Shown here one piece after another: positions 35,548 to 47,087 of a stretch of 64,000 nucleotides of DNA; position 1 is the stretch's first letter, and the number at the start of each line of letters is the position of its first letter. Origin of the DNA: Lactifluus volemus (taxonomy: Eukaryota > Basidiomycota > Agaricomycetes > Russulales > Russulaceae); assembly GCA_022376515.1 (NCBI GenBank), contig WTXI01000123.1:1-64000 (forward strand), read 5' to 3'. Both the position numbers and the translations under genes were made by a program. The notes beneath the pieces are model-generated. The model saw only the letters and a list, made by a program, of their open reading frames with translations, had not been told where the DNA came from and made no database searches.

Positions 35548-36312
35548 TTATTCCATATCATCTAGCTCAAGCACGATCACCACCTTGACCTTACCAGAGC
35601 GTCGGCTATCGTGATTTTGAAGGTATCGCATGACAAGCTGTCTGAGCTCTTCTCCCACAGTCATTCCGGGGGGAACAGGGCCAGAGACTCCTTGAGAGGA
35701 GGGTGTGACGTTGGGTGGTTGAGGTGCATGGCCAATAATGCCATCATTTAGCATCTCTTGTAGCTACAGAGCCAGTTAGATGGACTGTGAATGTACTATA
35801 AAGAGGGCACATAAGCACATACATTGGCTGGCGGAGCATACTGCTCTGGCGAAAGTGGACCAGGGCCGATGAGGAGATTAGAGATATGTTGAGCAGTCCC
35901 AGAAGGTGGACCATGGTGAGCGACACTCTGGTTTCCTGCATATGCATGCTGCGGCTGTTCCCCAAACCCCTTGGAAGCTTCCCTCAGCAAAGAAAGGGTG
36001 AAGGAAGATAATCGAGCAATAACTTACTGCAACCTGGAACGAGGGGTAATTATACCCCATATTGCTAGTAGGGTTTCCAAAACTGGGGTTCATTGGGGCG
36101 TAAGGATCAGCGAAAGTTGCTCCTGGTACACGCCCATCTGACAGGCGTTCGTAATCCGAGTCGGGACCACTGACATGAGGCGTGGCCTGGAGATATACGA
36201 CAATGAGTGGCGTGGGGACCAGGTAACGTGGAGAGCTGACCTCAGTGGACCGCACGGGATGATATTGATAATTTGAAGGAGGTGCACTGAGAGTGTGTGA
36301 TTCAGACTGCAT
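35548..36312 (-). CDS. GKVKV-tail family protein, four exons, 194 aa
   Basis: Exons 36312-36241, 36186-36028, 35969-35823 and 35754-35548. Exon 1 MQSESHTLSAPPSNYQYHPV; exon 2 ATPHVSGPDSDYERLSDGRV and NPTSNMGYNYPSFQVA; exon 3 GFGEQPQHAYAGNQSVAHHG; exon 4 starts MLNDGIIGHAPQPPNV, with TVGEELRQLVMRYLQNHDS and RRSGKVKVVIVLELDDME. The intron 3 acceptor has become CACAAGAG; using the second AG keeps phase 0. The frame is also open upstream to an ATG at 36366 (MQSSLCEEHSTFVNRAHQ), an 18-residue extension also possible at 43767 and 54830. The uORF start ATG is lost here (ATTG). Confidence 0.8.
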
Positions 36313-36402
36313 CTGGTGTGCACGATTTACGAAGGTAGAGTGTTCTTCGCAGAGAGACGATTGCATCGAGGTGGGTCAATGATGAGAGTAGGGAAGACTT
36401 CA

Positions 36403-36410
36403 TTTATATA
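36403..36410 (-). promoter_or_regulatory. TATA box of the 36312 gene
   Basis: TATATAAA, 91 bases from the chosen ATG. An initiation site 25-30 bases downstream would fall at about the upstream ATG (36366), which argues for the internal start at 36312. Confidence 0.5.
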
Positions 36411-38079
36411 GAGGAGGTTTGGACACAAGCGCTCTGTCAAGAAGATTTTGTAGATGTGCGCACGAACTACCAGACCCAGAGGGTGATGTGGACAGGGACT
36501 GAGAAGGACCATCTCTTCGGGGCGCCAATCACCATTCAGTTCGTATACGTAAGGTAACGCATGTCCACCGCTGATACTTGAAATCGGAGTTGGCACTTCA
36601 GAATGCGAGTAGTGGTAATACATGCCTTGTTTAGGTATCAGGTTCGTAACGCCCTTCTCTCCGTGTATGCGTGACCAGTGAAATCGCGAAATTCCTGGCC
36701 TAGATAGATTGTGTGTAAGTTGAGACTGTATGTAGCTGAGCGTCATGCAATTATTATCGTACGTTCGCGTCTCTCGATTACGGGTAATAGTATCTTCAGT
36801 CTTCTCCACGGATCTAGATCCATGCCTAACCTCTGTTATCCCTTATTTGCTTGCCTTCACGTAGAGAAAGAAAGAAAGTTGAGGGGGAGGCAAGCATCAA
36901 TCATGGAGGAGTTTGTGCGATGGATCTCGATCTCTCAAGAAGGGCTGAGGATAGCTCTCGAGAAGGGCTAAGGATAGCTCTCGAGAAGGGCTGAGGATAG
37001 CCTGGGAAGCACAAGGAGACCCGTGATGCGGGAACTGGAAAATCACGAACGAGTGGCAAGCTAATTTTAAATTTGTCACACGCAGAAGTTTCGGAACGGA
37101 AGTTTCGGAACAGCGCTTAAAATTGTGAGCCGAGTCAGCCGACCAAAATTACTTACTGTACAAGTCTCGCGACGGCAATTCACCCGGAGAGCGCCTAAAT
37201 GCCTTGCGGTGATTCTATGGACCCAATTTCTCTTTCATGAGCGCTTGTGTCCCGGCCTCCCCTTTTTCTGACCCCAACAAGTTAGCTATTGCGTGTCTAT
37301 GAAAATTGCAGGCCATACTTGGACCATATATTCGAAATCCCCATTCAACCCACAAATGACTGACCGACGCCTCTTTAGCGCCTGTAGAAATATCGTTATG
37401 GAATACGGCAAAAGCTGGCGAGGTATGACTGCAATTTAGGGATCATGGCGGGATAGCCTCCCAAATGTGTGAGCCCAAGCTGAGAAAATTGCAAATTCTC
37501 AATCCGGGTAGAGTAGAACCAAGGATCATGCATACAGTAGTGATGCTTTTTGAGCCATCCTCTTCTTCAACTAGAAGTTTATCACAGGGCTGTGCGTGAT
37601 CACCGCGTATCTATTGGGGATCGCCGAACGAGAAGCTTCAGGGCTGGCCGGTTTTGTGAACTTTTTAACTGCGCAAGGACGTTTACCTAAACTGGGCACC
37701 TGTACAGTGACACTGTACAGTATAACTGTACACAAAAGGTACTTCTGATTCGGGCTGCTGACCGATCAATTTTCAGTTTCACGGTTCTCGAATCACCATG
37801 CCGTATTCCCTCCCGCCCTCCCTCCCATTTTCCTCCCATACCCCCAACATCCCTGCCTTTCGGCGTGTGAATGTGTGCGCATTTATCTTTATGGGCGCTT
37901 GTATTCTGGCCTTCCCCTTACTGTAGTTGAAGTTGGGTCAATTACTGCCTCTTGGTGGAGACGGGCGTCATCGTTAAGATATGTGAGTGTGGTCGGTTGC
38001 TCGTGCGCCCTATTGATTCGTCTACCCTTGCGCTCCTCTCTTCAACAACAGCCCCTCCGAAGTGTCTTGGGGAGCAATT
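36411..38079. other. Gap with small tandem repeats; no gene seen
   Basis: Apart from the 23-base tandem repeat at 36932-37000 and a doubled GAAGTTTCGGAAC near 37085-37112, I see no repeated or coding structure. 37240-37270 and 37870-37920 resemble the GCTTGTGTCCCGGCCTCCCC promoter-proximal flank of plus-strand family genes. Confidence 0.4.
36932..37000 (+). repeat. 23-bp tandem repeat, 3 units
   Basis: Three units of CTCTC(A/G)AGAAGGGCT(G/A)AGGATAG, differing at two positions. Confidence 0.85.
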
Positions 38080-38260
38080 CACCTGATCAGTAAAGTGCTA
38101 TACGATGGCACCACTGGTGGCATACAGCTGTCACTCAAAGTTAGAGAGCACCTCACAAAGAGCTCTTGGCTCAGGGCATTTCAAAATGTCTGTTGGGGGT
38201 GGGCTCAGGTGTGCTTCCTAGCCAATACCCTCACGCGTCGAGATTTTTGTGAAGCAGAGC
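38080..38260 (+). pseudogene. Degenerate family exon 4 fragment
   Basis: TGCTATACGATGGCACCACT matches the MLNDGT(T/I) start of exon 4, and TTTCAAAATGTCTGTTGGGG to CCAATACCCTCACGCG matches the SVGEELxQLxxRYLH segment. Stops interrupt it and the basic tail is missing. Confidence 0.4.
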
Positions 38261-39147
38261 CGCTGCTCTGAGTCTGGTGGATTGACGTAACGGTTTTGCT
38301 CGAGATAGACGGCACGACAATGGAAGCGTTTAGAGACCGAATTGCATCATGTGCGCTGTGGCTACCCTTGTACATTTTGAACCAGACAGCAGCCCGAGTA
38401 GGATGATAAGTATTTAGAAAAAGCAGTGAACGAGAACATATACTTGGAATATGTCTCTGAGAACTAGGGGTGCGTTGCTGATGGGTGGAAAAATCAAATT
38501 GGAAACAGACATTACTTTCGAATTCACGTAGGATAGCACAAAATTTCAACATCGACGAGGTCTACCCTGTTTTCTCCCCGTAGTCACAGTGACATGAAAA
38601 CCGTCTCCCTATCCCCGGGAGTAGGAATTTGAACGAGCAGAACGGTAATGATCCGGGAAAAGGGAAAGCCGAAAGCTGGTCCCGACATGGGTTGGCTCAC
38701 GACCCAGGTATGTAAAATCGCACACACTCTGAATAGCATCTTCCGTCACTTGTTGGAGAAACCTGACATCATGTCCTCCAACAGCGGTTGCGCAGTGTCC
38801 ATGATTCGGCCATTGCGTGAGGAGAGGAATGCGGTGCGTTCAGCATAGACGGCCGAGCTTGTTGCTTGCATCGACATGAGCTGCGTATGAGGAATTCACG
38901 TGCTCAAATGATTATGTAACGATTTGCGGAAGAGTCTGTAGTCACGACAGCCGACAAACTTATCACACGAAGCTGGTGGAATTATAAGGACTGTGTAAGG
39001 AACCAGCACGACTAACTACGGTATTAGAAGAGGCTTTGTGGGTAGCAAAGGTGTGTATCTTAACCAGTGAGGGCAAGCGACAAGCCCAAGCAATCACACT
39101 TCGACTACCAATGAGATACCACACGTCACTGAGTCCTTGAAAAAGTC
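38261..39147. other. Gap; no gene seen
   Basis: A short frame at 38648-38848 starts MIREKGKPKAGPDMGWLTTQ but has no support. Nothing repeated. Confidence 0.3.
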
Positions 39148-39150
39148 AGC

Positions 39151-39411
39151 TTGAGACAAGAGGGTCAACTCGAGGCTCAGCGAGAGGGAGCTAGCCATGC
39201 CATGGAAAAGCCGGAGGATCGGGAGCACAGTCAACAAAATTGGCTCAACAGCGGGCGAGGGCGAAGGGACAACATGGAGCTGGACTACAAGGAAACGCTG
39301 GATACCTTTACTACTGCAAAAAAAAAGAGTCAGAATGCTACCACCCTATCGCAACAATTTCAACAGGACAACCCACATTTGAGCGCGACTATGTCGAAGG
39401 TCGACTTGTGA
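39151..39411 (+). other. Possible orphan exon, Q/E/K-rich
   Basis: A frame without ATG at its head reads LRQEGQLEAQREGASHAMEK then EDREHSQQNWLNSGRGRRDN and ends SATMSKVDL at a TGA. Composition suggests coding, perhaps coiled coil, and AG acceptors lie just upstream, but no partner exon is found. Unidentified. Confidence 0.25.
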
Positions 39412-39574
39412 AGGGAACTCTAGGAGATACCTTTGGTGTGCTGGCGAGTAGGTCAATAGAGATGTAAGGCAGATGAATTTTAAGATAATCGGCCCTTGCG
39501 GCGGGGAACCTCTTCGCCCACGAAGGTAGCGGGGTGCCTCCAGCCTCCATGGTGCATGGCCATGCGTCAGTGCC

Positions 39575-39850
39575 TTGCCTTGTCAATCTCGACCATCAAA
39601 CCAAACCATCAAAAATGATCGCCTTCTCAAGGCCCATCATCGTGCTCGGAAAATGTGATTCTGTGGTTGACCACGATCAGCCATCTTTCGAGGCAGGCAA
39701 AATGAAAAGAGCAGAACCCACGGATCGACCATGGGGATCTGACCACCCCAAGCACACCGAGTCGGGCTTCTCCTAAATGTGAATTACCGATGAAGGAATG
39801 GTGGTGGTGGTGCAATGGAAGGAACAACGGGAGGGAGCGATAGAAGACTG
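39575..39850 (+). repeat. Repeat R1, copy 4 (diverged)
   Basis: CATCAAACC / CTCAAGGCC / CCATGGGGATCTGACCACCC in the order of the other copies, with more substitutions and deletions. The following 39985-40050 matches 21970-22040. Confidence 0.6.
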
Positions 39851-40420
39851 GAGGGATCGGAAACTCGAGAGCTACTGTTGCAGGTGGAAGCCATGGCGAC
39901 GGCAGTATGGTGTGCCTCGGCGGTTCCCGGCGTCAACGCCTCGTTAACCGTTCACAACGACGTCAGTCTCATGTCAGGATACCTGGCTGGGAAGTAAACG
40001 CACGGGCGAAGACGGGTCGTCTCATTCTCTGCTTGTTGAAACCTCGTCCGGAGGTGGTGGTCGGGGAAAAACTCAGACGCAAAGGGGTAGGAAATGGCCA
40101 GCAAGATAATGGCTGAAGGAGGGCATTCCAAATTCTTCTGCGTGAGGATCACGAACATAATCGAGAGGAGTGAGAGGAGGGGATAGCGGGGATAGCCATG
40201 GCCTCTTGCGGGACTGTCACGTGATACACTGATGTTTAGGACGGTAGATTGAATCGAGTTTTATGTCTTCTCTCATTTCTCCCATTCCCCGTTTTTCCAC
40301 ATGAACCCTAATAGACACGAGGCTGTTCTGCCTACGTCGTTTCATCTGTACTTTTCCAGCCACCCTAACCAGACAGGCGAGGCTTTTATCTCTTATACAG
40401 GAATAGATGTTTCCCGAGAT

Positions 40421-40470
40421 TTCCCCGACTCGTAATCTCCCCGACTCGTAATCCCCCCGACTCGTAATCA
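40421..40470 (+). repeat. 16-bp tandem repeat, 3 units
   Basis: Three units of TCCCCGACTCGTAATC (one with an extra C change) just upstream of the family promoter. Confidence 0.75.
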
Positions 40471-40505
40471 ATCTGACTGAGCGTTTGTGTGTCCCCGTTT
40501 CCCCT

Positions 40506-40587
40506 TGTAAAGTGGGGTCTTCTCCCTCTTGTGATGACCCACCTCAACGCAATCATCACCATTTGTGAAGACCCCTTGTCTTTGTAA
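40506..40587 (+). promoter_or_regulatory. Degenerate TATA box and uORF before the 40601 gene
   Basis: TGTAAAG occupies the TATA position (40506-40512). The uORF (40534-40587) reads MTHLNAIITICEDPLSL and ends 13 bases before the main ATG. Confidence 0.45.
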
Positions 40588-40600
40588 ATACAGCGTCTAG

Positions 40601-41399
40601 ATGCAACGTGAATCACACGCTCTCAGTACCCCTCCTTGTCAATATGTTCCTGCACAGACCACCGATTCGGGGGTCAGCCCTCCACATTGCAGCCTCTTGT
40701 CTTAGCCACTCACCATTGTATATCTCTAGGCCCTTCATGGTTTTGATCATGGACTCTCATCAAACGAGCGTGTACCATATACAACTGACCTTGGTCCCTA
40801 TACCACAATGAACCACCCACGCCTTGGATTTTCGTCCCAATACACTACCAATATAGGGTATGGTTGCCCTTCGTCCCAGGTTTCAGTAAGCCATTTCCCA
40901 TTTATATGCCTTCATTCTCCGGGTCCTTGCTGATGACAGCTTCTACCAAGGGGTTTGGGGAACAGCCACAGTATGCAAATCAAGGAAACCATTGGCAGAG
41001 TATTTCTCACAATGACCCCCTTTCTGGGGCTTCTCAAAACATCGTCAATCCCCCCGTCTGTCCTGGCCCGCTTCGGCCAGTGTATTTTGCTCCGCCAGCC
41101 CATGTATGTGCCTGCTCTCCCTCTCTGTGGCGCGGCGCATTCCTAAGTCCGTCTGACTGGGTCTATAGTCGCACGATACACTGAATGGTGGTACCGGCGG
41201 TCATGCGCCTCCACCCTCCAACGTAACACTCCCTCCTCGAGGAACACTTAGCGCAGTACCCCCTGGAATATCCGTGGGGGAAGAGCTTATACAGCTGGTT
41301 AGTCGTTACCTTCAGAATCCTGACAGCCGCTGCTCTGGTAGGGTCAAGGTAATGGTCGTGCTCGAGTTAAATGACGTGGAATGGTTGTGGGCCTGGTGA
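40601..41399 (+). CDS. GKVKV-tail family protein with rescued splice site and extended C-terminus, 203 aa
   Basis: Exons 40601-40672, 40730-40885, 40951-41103 and 41169-41399. The usual intron 3 acceptor GCAG is mutated to GCAC; an upstream TATAG is in frame and adds only two codons (SH) before DTLNGGTGGH. The TAA stop after LELNDVE has become TGG, extending the protein by WLWAW. Other changes: RCSGRVKV in place of RRSGKVKV, a shortened exon 2 (ALHGFDHGLSSNERVPYTTD) and PVYFAPPAH in exon 3. With a degraded TATA box this may be a decaying but still open copy. Confidence 0.72.
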
Positions 41400-42989
41400 A
41401 CCGAATTGTTGTCTCTGTTGGTAAAAAAAGAAAATCCCATATTTTCTCTCATACAATACTAGCACCTACGGATTTCTGGCTTCCTGGCTGATGACTGGAT
41501 AAAGAACGTATATAGTGTGGCATTCACCCCCACTGTCATACAAGACAATATGGAAACTAAAGTTTTCTCATAACCTATTCCATTCCCGAATCCCGAATCC
41601 TTTACATTCGGCGTCGTACTGAAGCAACTATTTTTGCAAGTATTGAGGATCACTGTATCGGCACCTCTTACCGCGCCACTTCCCAGGCAAGGTTGGCGAA
41701 GGTCCGTTCATCATTGAAGTCGCGTCCGATTCGTCTGATGTTCTAACATCTGAAAACTCGCGCATAACGATCACCCTGCCGTGCGTAGTGACTATGCTAA
41801 AGCTTGGACAGAGATGTTCGAATGGCCAGCGGCACGTGGAGTTAGGTCGGATTTGGAGATGCTAGCGCTAGTTGCACTGCAGAATTGGAAGATGAACATC
41901 TGGTTATAAAAGGGGGGAAGCCGCGATTATGGAAAGTTCCAGTTCCGGAGGGGTGCATGAGGCAGGTACGTACAATACGCAGAACCCCATGTTCCCACGA
42001 TGTGGTTCACGTCAATCGCGACATTGACTGATCAGGCGCCCCGAGACGGGAAGTGGTAACCCGAGCGATTCGGCACAGAGAGGGTACAGTACTACACTGG
42101 CATAAGAGATCGGTGACACTGGGGGCCATCACGAAGAGAAAGGCTATTGGGCGAATAGATGGGATAGTAAAAAAAAAAAGTGCCGGCGTAGCGCTCAGGG
42201 TTGTTCACGTTTTCAAGTTTTGGCCGCGGTCAAGCCAAGGGTCAAGCTGGGCTTCTACGCAGCTAGCGCGGATTAAGCGCTGAGATCAGAGGATCGGCGT
42301 TCTCCGGCTGGGAGTTCTCATCGTCTACCAGTACCCGTACGTTTCATCATGGGGCGCCTAGTCATCGACAGTCAACTTAGTCATAATTTAAATTGAGATC
42401 TGCCAGCGACCGAGAACACTACGCGTGGAGATCTACAAGCCGCGATCGACTTGGCAACCCTGTGGGAGCCCCGTCAGTCCAAGTCCGAGTCTGAAGGTGC
42501 GCGCCACAAGTACGTCTTTATCACCCTCTCCCCCTGTTATCAGGCGACCCTATCATTTGACACGATCGACCAAGCTCACCCACTCGCAGGCTGAGGTTAC
42601 GCCCTAGCCTTCTTCAACTCCACCGCGCGGCCGGCCCCTCGAATCTCTCTCTTTAAGTTCTAGCGTGGTCACTATAGACTGGAAGGGTGATTATCGTGTC
42701 GTGAAATTTCCCCCCTCGCGCTCGTGATGTGGCCACACCCTTGCACCACGCTTCGTCTGTGGATCTGCGAGTGCTCCTCTATTGGCTGAGAAACGGCGTA
42801 GTAGGAAGTGCCCATTCAGTAATCCCCATTATTGTAGTACAATTCTTATGTGGTTCTCACGGCGTCGATCTTTTTAATCCGCACAGCACGCATTCTTTAT
42901 TCAATAATGAACCAGGAAACCCGGGATCCTCAGACGGTATTGTACAAGGGCTAATAAACACAGCACAACTCGGTTCACCAGGCTCACAA
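41400..42989 (+). repeat. Worn module segment, copy 4
   Basis: Follows the other modules up to GCGCGGATTAAGCGCTGAGATC near 42270 and GGCGTTCTCCGGC near 42295, but the UAP1 5' fragment itself is gone; the sequence passes directly into the UAP1 downstream-flank type (42360-42830). A CATTCTTTATTC stretch near 42890 (AATAAAG on the minus strand) is the likely 3' signal of the next gene. Confidence 0.55.
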
Positions 42990-43767
42990 CTATTCCACGT
43001 CATCTAGCTCGAGCACGATCATCACTTTGATCTTACCAGAGCGCCGGCTATCAGGATTTTGAAGGTATCGTCTGGCAAGCTGTCTGAGCTCTTCTCCCAC
43101 AGTCATTCCAGGGGGCACTGGGCCAGGGACTCCTTGAGAAGGGACTGTTATGTTAGATGGTTGAGATGCATGGCCAATATTGCCATCATTTAGCATCTCT
43201 TGTGGCTACAGTACAGACCAGGTCAGAGGGATTGTGAATGCATTTTTGGGTGGGTAAGCACATACGTGGGTGGGCGGAGCATAGTACTCTGGCCAAAGTC
43301 GACCAGGACCGATGGGGCAATCGGAGATGTATTGAGCGGTCCCAGAAGGTGGGCGGTGGTGAGTGACACTCTGGTTGCCTTGATATGTATACTGTGGCCC
43401 CCCAGCAAACCCCTTGGAAGAAGCTGCCGTCAGCAAGGAAAGTATGAAGACAGGTGAATGAGCGATAACTTACTGCAACCTGGAACGAAGAAGGGTAATC
43501 ATGACCATACCCCATATTGCTACTGTATTGCGAAGAGTTTCCAATACCGGGATTCATTGCAGCGTAAGGATCAGTGAACGTTGCACCTGGTACAGGCTCA
43601 TGTGACAGGAGTTTATGATTAGGACCACTGACATGAGGCGCGGCCTGGAGATATATACGACGATGAGTAGTTGACTGGCTGAAACGCGGAGAGCTGACCT
43701 CAGTGGACCGCACAGGATGATATTGAGGAGGGGTACTGAGACTCGAAGTGTGTGATTCAGATTGCAT
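42990..43767 (-). CDS. GKVKV-tail family protein, four exons, 197 aa
   Basis: Exons 43767-43699, 43644-43474, 43412-43266 and 43196-42990. Exon 1 MQSESHTSSLSTPPQYHPVR; exon 2 AAPHVSGPNHKLLSHEPVPG and NPGIGNSSQYSSNMGYGHDY; exon 3 GFAGGPQYTYQGNQSVTHHR; exon 4 MLNDGNIGHASQPSNITVPS with TVGEELRQLARRYLQNPDS and RRSGKIKVMIVLELDDVE. The acceptor of intron 3 is CACAAGAG, as at 35754. Tandem acceptors 11 bases apart precede exon 3. The gene at 54830 is its duplicate and shares exon 3 almost residue for residue. Confidence 0.82.
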
Positions 43768-43867
43768 CTGGTGCACACGATTTACGAAGGCAGAGTAGTG
43801 TTCTTCGCAGAGAGACGATTGCAACGAAGTGGGTCATAATAAGAATAGTAAAAAGAGCTCATTTATC
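43757..43867 (-). promoter_or_regulatory. Promoter and overlapping uORF of the 43767 gene
   Basis: A 26-codon uORF (43837-43757), MTHFVAIVSLRRTLLCLRKS then CAPDAI, overlaps the main start codon in another frame. A weak GATAAAT lies at the TATA position near 43867-43861. Confidence 0.5.
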
Positions 43868-44908
43868 AAGAGGCCACCAGGATGACTAAGACCGATGAAA
43901 GCTCCAGGGCATCCAATCTGGCCAGCCTGGTGGTGCAATTTGATGTGGATTTTTGTGATGTTAATAACGCCGCGCCGTAACTTCCCAGTAGTGGCACACA
44001 TTCATATTGATATACAAAAGGTTCTTGTTGCCCCGAACAGAAAAAGGTTGCCAGTGGAGGCCGTGAGCCGGCATCCCGGGCTCGGAGACTGCCATACTCT
44101 CACGGGGTTGGAGTGACGACCTTTGCTACGGCACAGGTACTAACTTATGTATCTTGGTGGTATGCCATCCACGATCAATCCTGTCTTCCGCAATTCTTTC
44201 CGCGTTCAACAAGACCTGTCCAAATTTCACCTTATCATGCCTCCCCGTTCTTGTCGGAACCATTATCGCGTTACGTGTTCAGTTCACTGAGGTAATTAAC
44301 GGCCGTTTCCAATTTACTAGTGGGTGATGGCCCACCTCGAGGCAATCGTCTCTCTGCAGAGTCCTCCCCCTTTGTAAATCTGCCCCTTGTAGCTTCCGGT
44401 CTTAACTACTCATCACCATATATCTCTCGGCTCCACCTGTCAGCAGTCCCGATCACGGACTCTCATTGAATGGTGTCCAATGGGTGCACAGCGAACGAAA
44501 TGATATAACATGCCCATTGACAAGACCTGCTTCGTTGCGATGTGTCTCTGGGCACTGTAGTACAGTTACAGAAAGTATTTTGTGATCAATCAGAGGCTAC
44601 ATTTCGTCGAACTTCGACTTGGGGTTAAGGCCTTTTAAGGGAGGTGTGGGAGGTTACTTCCACATATAGTTCACCATATACGGGTGCGGTGTCAACATAT
44701 CAATCTTAACGTTGCGAGGGAAGGAGTGTGGGAAAACATTCCCAGCCCGGGGCTGTACACGGTTAATCCGAATTCTATTCCGTCATCCGTCAGGAAGCCA
44801 GGGATCATACTAAACACTTGTCTACACTGTACAGAAGCGAGTACTCTGCTTGTTGCAGTGACCAAGAAAATCAAGAACACAACACGATTCGGTTCACTAG
44901 ATTTCCGA
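43868..44908 (+). repeat. Duplicated flank with orphan family promoter remnant, copy A
   Basis: Matches about 54940-56600, which has about 550 extra bases at 55165-55750. At 44320-44480 a plus-strand family leader remains (GATGGCCCACCTCGAGGCAA, intron 1-like ATATATCTCTCGG, start of exon 2 SSPDHGLSL-like), with exon 1 already deleted. Confidence 0.6.
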
Positions 44909-45602
44909 TCATTCCATGTCATCCAGCTCAAGCAAGATCATCACCTTGACCTTACCAGAGCGGCGGCTGCGCCTTACGCGAACCCTGTCGACATTCGAGT
45001 CAGGGTCATGAAGGTATCGATTAGCGAGCTGCCTGAGCTCTTCCCCAGCGGACATTCTGGGGAGTACTTGGCCAGGAATTCCTTGAGAAGGACCTGCTAC
45101 GTTGGGGGGTTGGCCAATAGTGCCATCATTTAGCATCTGCGGCTACGGATCCAGTCAGATGGACTGTGACTGCACCATGCAGAAGGAGAGCAAAATACAT
45201 ACATGGGCCAGCGGGGGATAGTACTCTGGCCGGAGTGGACCAGGAATGATGGGGGGATAGAAGGTATGTTGAGGAGTCCCAGGAGGTGGCAAGTGGTGAG
45301 CGACACTCTGGTTGCCTTCATATGCATACTGTGGCTGTTCTCCCGACCCCTGGAGAAGCCGTTGTCCGCAATGGAAGCATGAAGACAGACAAATGAGCGA
45401 TGACTTACTGCAGCAGGGGATGAAATGAAAGTTGCACTTGGTACACGCGCATCTGATGAGCGTTGGTGATCGGGAATGCTGACAGGAGGCTGTGACTAGA
45501 GTGAGTAGCTGAGAGCAGTTCACTGGCAGAGAAGCTGACCTTAGCAGTCTGCAAAGGGTCAAATTGAAGAGGAGCACCAAGGGTGTGGAATTCACGCTGC
45601 AT
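44909..45602 (-). CDS. GKVKV-tail family protein, short exon 2, arginine-rich-tail subtype, 174 aa
   Basis: Exons 45602-45540, 45495-45409, 45349-45203 and 45136-44909. Exon 2 is only 29 codons (SQPPVSIPDHQRSSDARVPS then ATFISSPAA): the GPYxxMNHPSFGY part is deleted in frame, a state shared with 57307 and 61320. Intron 1 is the shortest seen (44 bases). Exon 1 MQREFHTLGAPLQFDPLQTA; exon 3 GSGEQPQYAYEGNQSVAHHL ending YYPPLAH; exon 4 SAGEELRQLANRYLHDPDSN then VRRSRRSGKVKVMILLELDD and ME. Only the distal-type acceptor (CTCCAG) precedes exon 3. A TTTAAAAAAT stretch at 45700-45691 replaces the TATA box. Confidence 0.78.
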
Positions 45603-45839
45603 CACGATTTATGAAGGTAGGGAATAGTTTGTAGAGAGATGTATGCGGCCTCGGCCCTTGGGGTGCCTCCCTACAAGAGGGGAAGAGCTCATTTTTTAAA
45701 GGGGAGGCTGGGGCGCAAAGCGCTCAGCCCAGCAAAAGCGGCTAAAGAGGTGTGTATACCGGGTTCAATTATCATAATTGAACCTGCAATCTTCAGTTCC
45801 TGATTTGGTCTTTATTGATACCGTCATATTGAAATTTGA

Positions 45840-46025
45840 CACGCCTCTTGTGTTTTTGGAGCGCCTAAGGAACCGTATGGACGGTATTTTTTTTTTTTTT
45901 TTGAATCCGAATTTGTATTCCGCAGCGTGTGTATGGACGGTATGTGACGATTAGACACGCCTCTCGTGTTTTTGCAGCGCCTATTTGTGTTTTTGGAGCG
46001 CCTAAGGCACCGTATGGACGGCTTT
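45840..46025 (+). repeat. Local direct repeat around a T run
   Basis: GTGTTTTTGGAGCGCCTAAGG(A/C) followed by ACCGTATGGACGG occurs at about 45850-45882 and 45988-46020, with ACACGCCTCT(T/C)GTG also repeated and a T run of about 15 near 45888. Confidence 0.7.
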
Positions 46026-46059
46026 CAAATTTCTCACACTGCAAGGACAGGGCCTCGGC

Positions 46060-46205
46060 TCACCGGCTCATTGCGAACCACAATTTGATGACCCCCTCAC
46101 CGTAATCACCTTTCCACGAGGTCACCTCTGCCTAACTCACGCGCAACAGATGCAACGTAAATCACACACTCTCAGTACCTCATCATCAACATTGATCAGG
46201 ACTTC
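46060..46205 (+). pseudogene. Orphan family promoter and exon 1 fused to UAP1 text
   Basis: After a leader (GATGACCCCCTCACC, CACGAGGTCACC) an exon 1 starts at 46150: MQRKSHTLSTSSSTLIRTS. It then runs straight into a UAP1 fragment at about 46206. The same orphan exon occurs at 58037 and 61727. Confidence 0.6.
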
Positions 46206-46208
46206 TCA

Positions 46209-47087
46209 GGCAGAATGTATCGCGCGCTTGCAACAGGTCGCGCAGGAGGAGGCGCACAAGCCCGCGGGCTCTGTCGTCGTACCTTGGCACATCATGACAA
46301 GAGTACTGACACGACTGAAAACTGAGAAATTTTTCAAAGCGAATGGATACTTTGGGTCGAGGCCCGAAAAAATTCATCTTTTTTGAACAGGCTGCGTGTT
46401 CCCCATGTTGAAAGATCATTCACCGCTAATAACACGTCTCATGCGTGTATGTGTAGAAACGCTTCCATGTCTCACAACGGATGGCAAAGTCCTATTAGAG
46501 ACAAATTGCCATCGCGCCGGACGGCATTGGTAGTCTTGACGCCACCGAATCTGTCGGCGTCGTCGCGTGACGCACCGCCAAATCCAGCGTGGTCAAATAC
46601 TCCGAGATCTCCACCGCGCAAGCCGAGGCGCGCGAAGCAAAGATAGGCGAGCTACTCTTCCCCACGGGCAACATCGCGAACCGCCTTTACACCACCGCGG
46701 TTTTGCGGGGCGTCGCCTCGTTCGAGGTATTCTCGCAAGAAGATCCTGCACGTGACCCTACCGGATGGTACACCCGTCAAGCTGACCAAGCCGAACGGGA
46801 TGAAACTCGAGATGCTCATCTTTGACGTCTTTCCGTACATGACGCGCTTCTCAGTGCTCGAAGTCGCCCGCACGGACGAGTTTTCACCGTAGAAGAACAC
46901 GCTCGGTACAGGCGCGGATGACGCCGAGACGAGCCGTCGTGACCTGCTCGCGCAGCGCCGTCGCTTCCTCGAAGCAGCTGGCGCGACAATACGAGAAGGC
47001 ATCGAAATTGAGCTGTCGCCCGTCGTGACGTATTCTGGCGAAGGTCTGATGCCTGTCAAGGGATATCGACGGTCAACCTGCGTCTAA
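46209..47087 (+). pseudogene. UAP1 middle and 3' fragment, copy 4 (broken)
   Basis: Reads ECIARLQQVAQEEAHKPAGS, VVVPWHIM, then a frameshifted NGYFGS.PEKIHLFE segment, the intron with GTGTATGTGTAG near 46445-46455, TLPCLTTDGKVLLE, a large internal deletion, and then the 3' part: EYSEISTAQAEAREAKIGEL, LFPTGNIANRLYTTAVLRGV, DVFPYMTRFSVLEVARTDEF and a C-terminal SPVVTYSGEGL. Several frameshifts. It is the only copy that still shows the 3' end in native orientation. The UAP1 downstream flank follows. Confidence 0.8.

Noticed and set aside
36312..36366. Upstream ATG giving an 18-residue N-terminal extension (also near 43767, 54830, 26465)
   Set aside because: Too close to the expected transcription start given the TATA position, and other copies have a stop or no ATG there; kept only as an alternative.
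36932..37000. CRISPR-like array
   Set aside because: Three 23-base units without spacers; an ordinary tandem repeat in a eukaryotic sequence.
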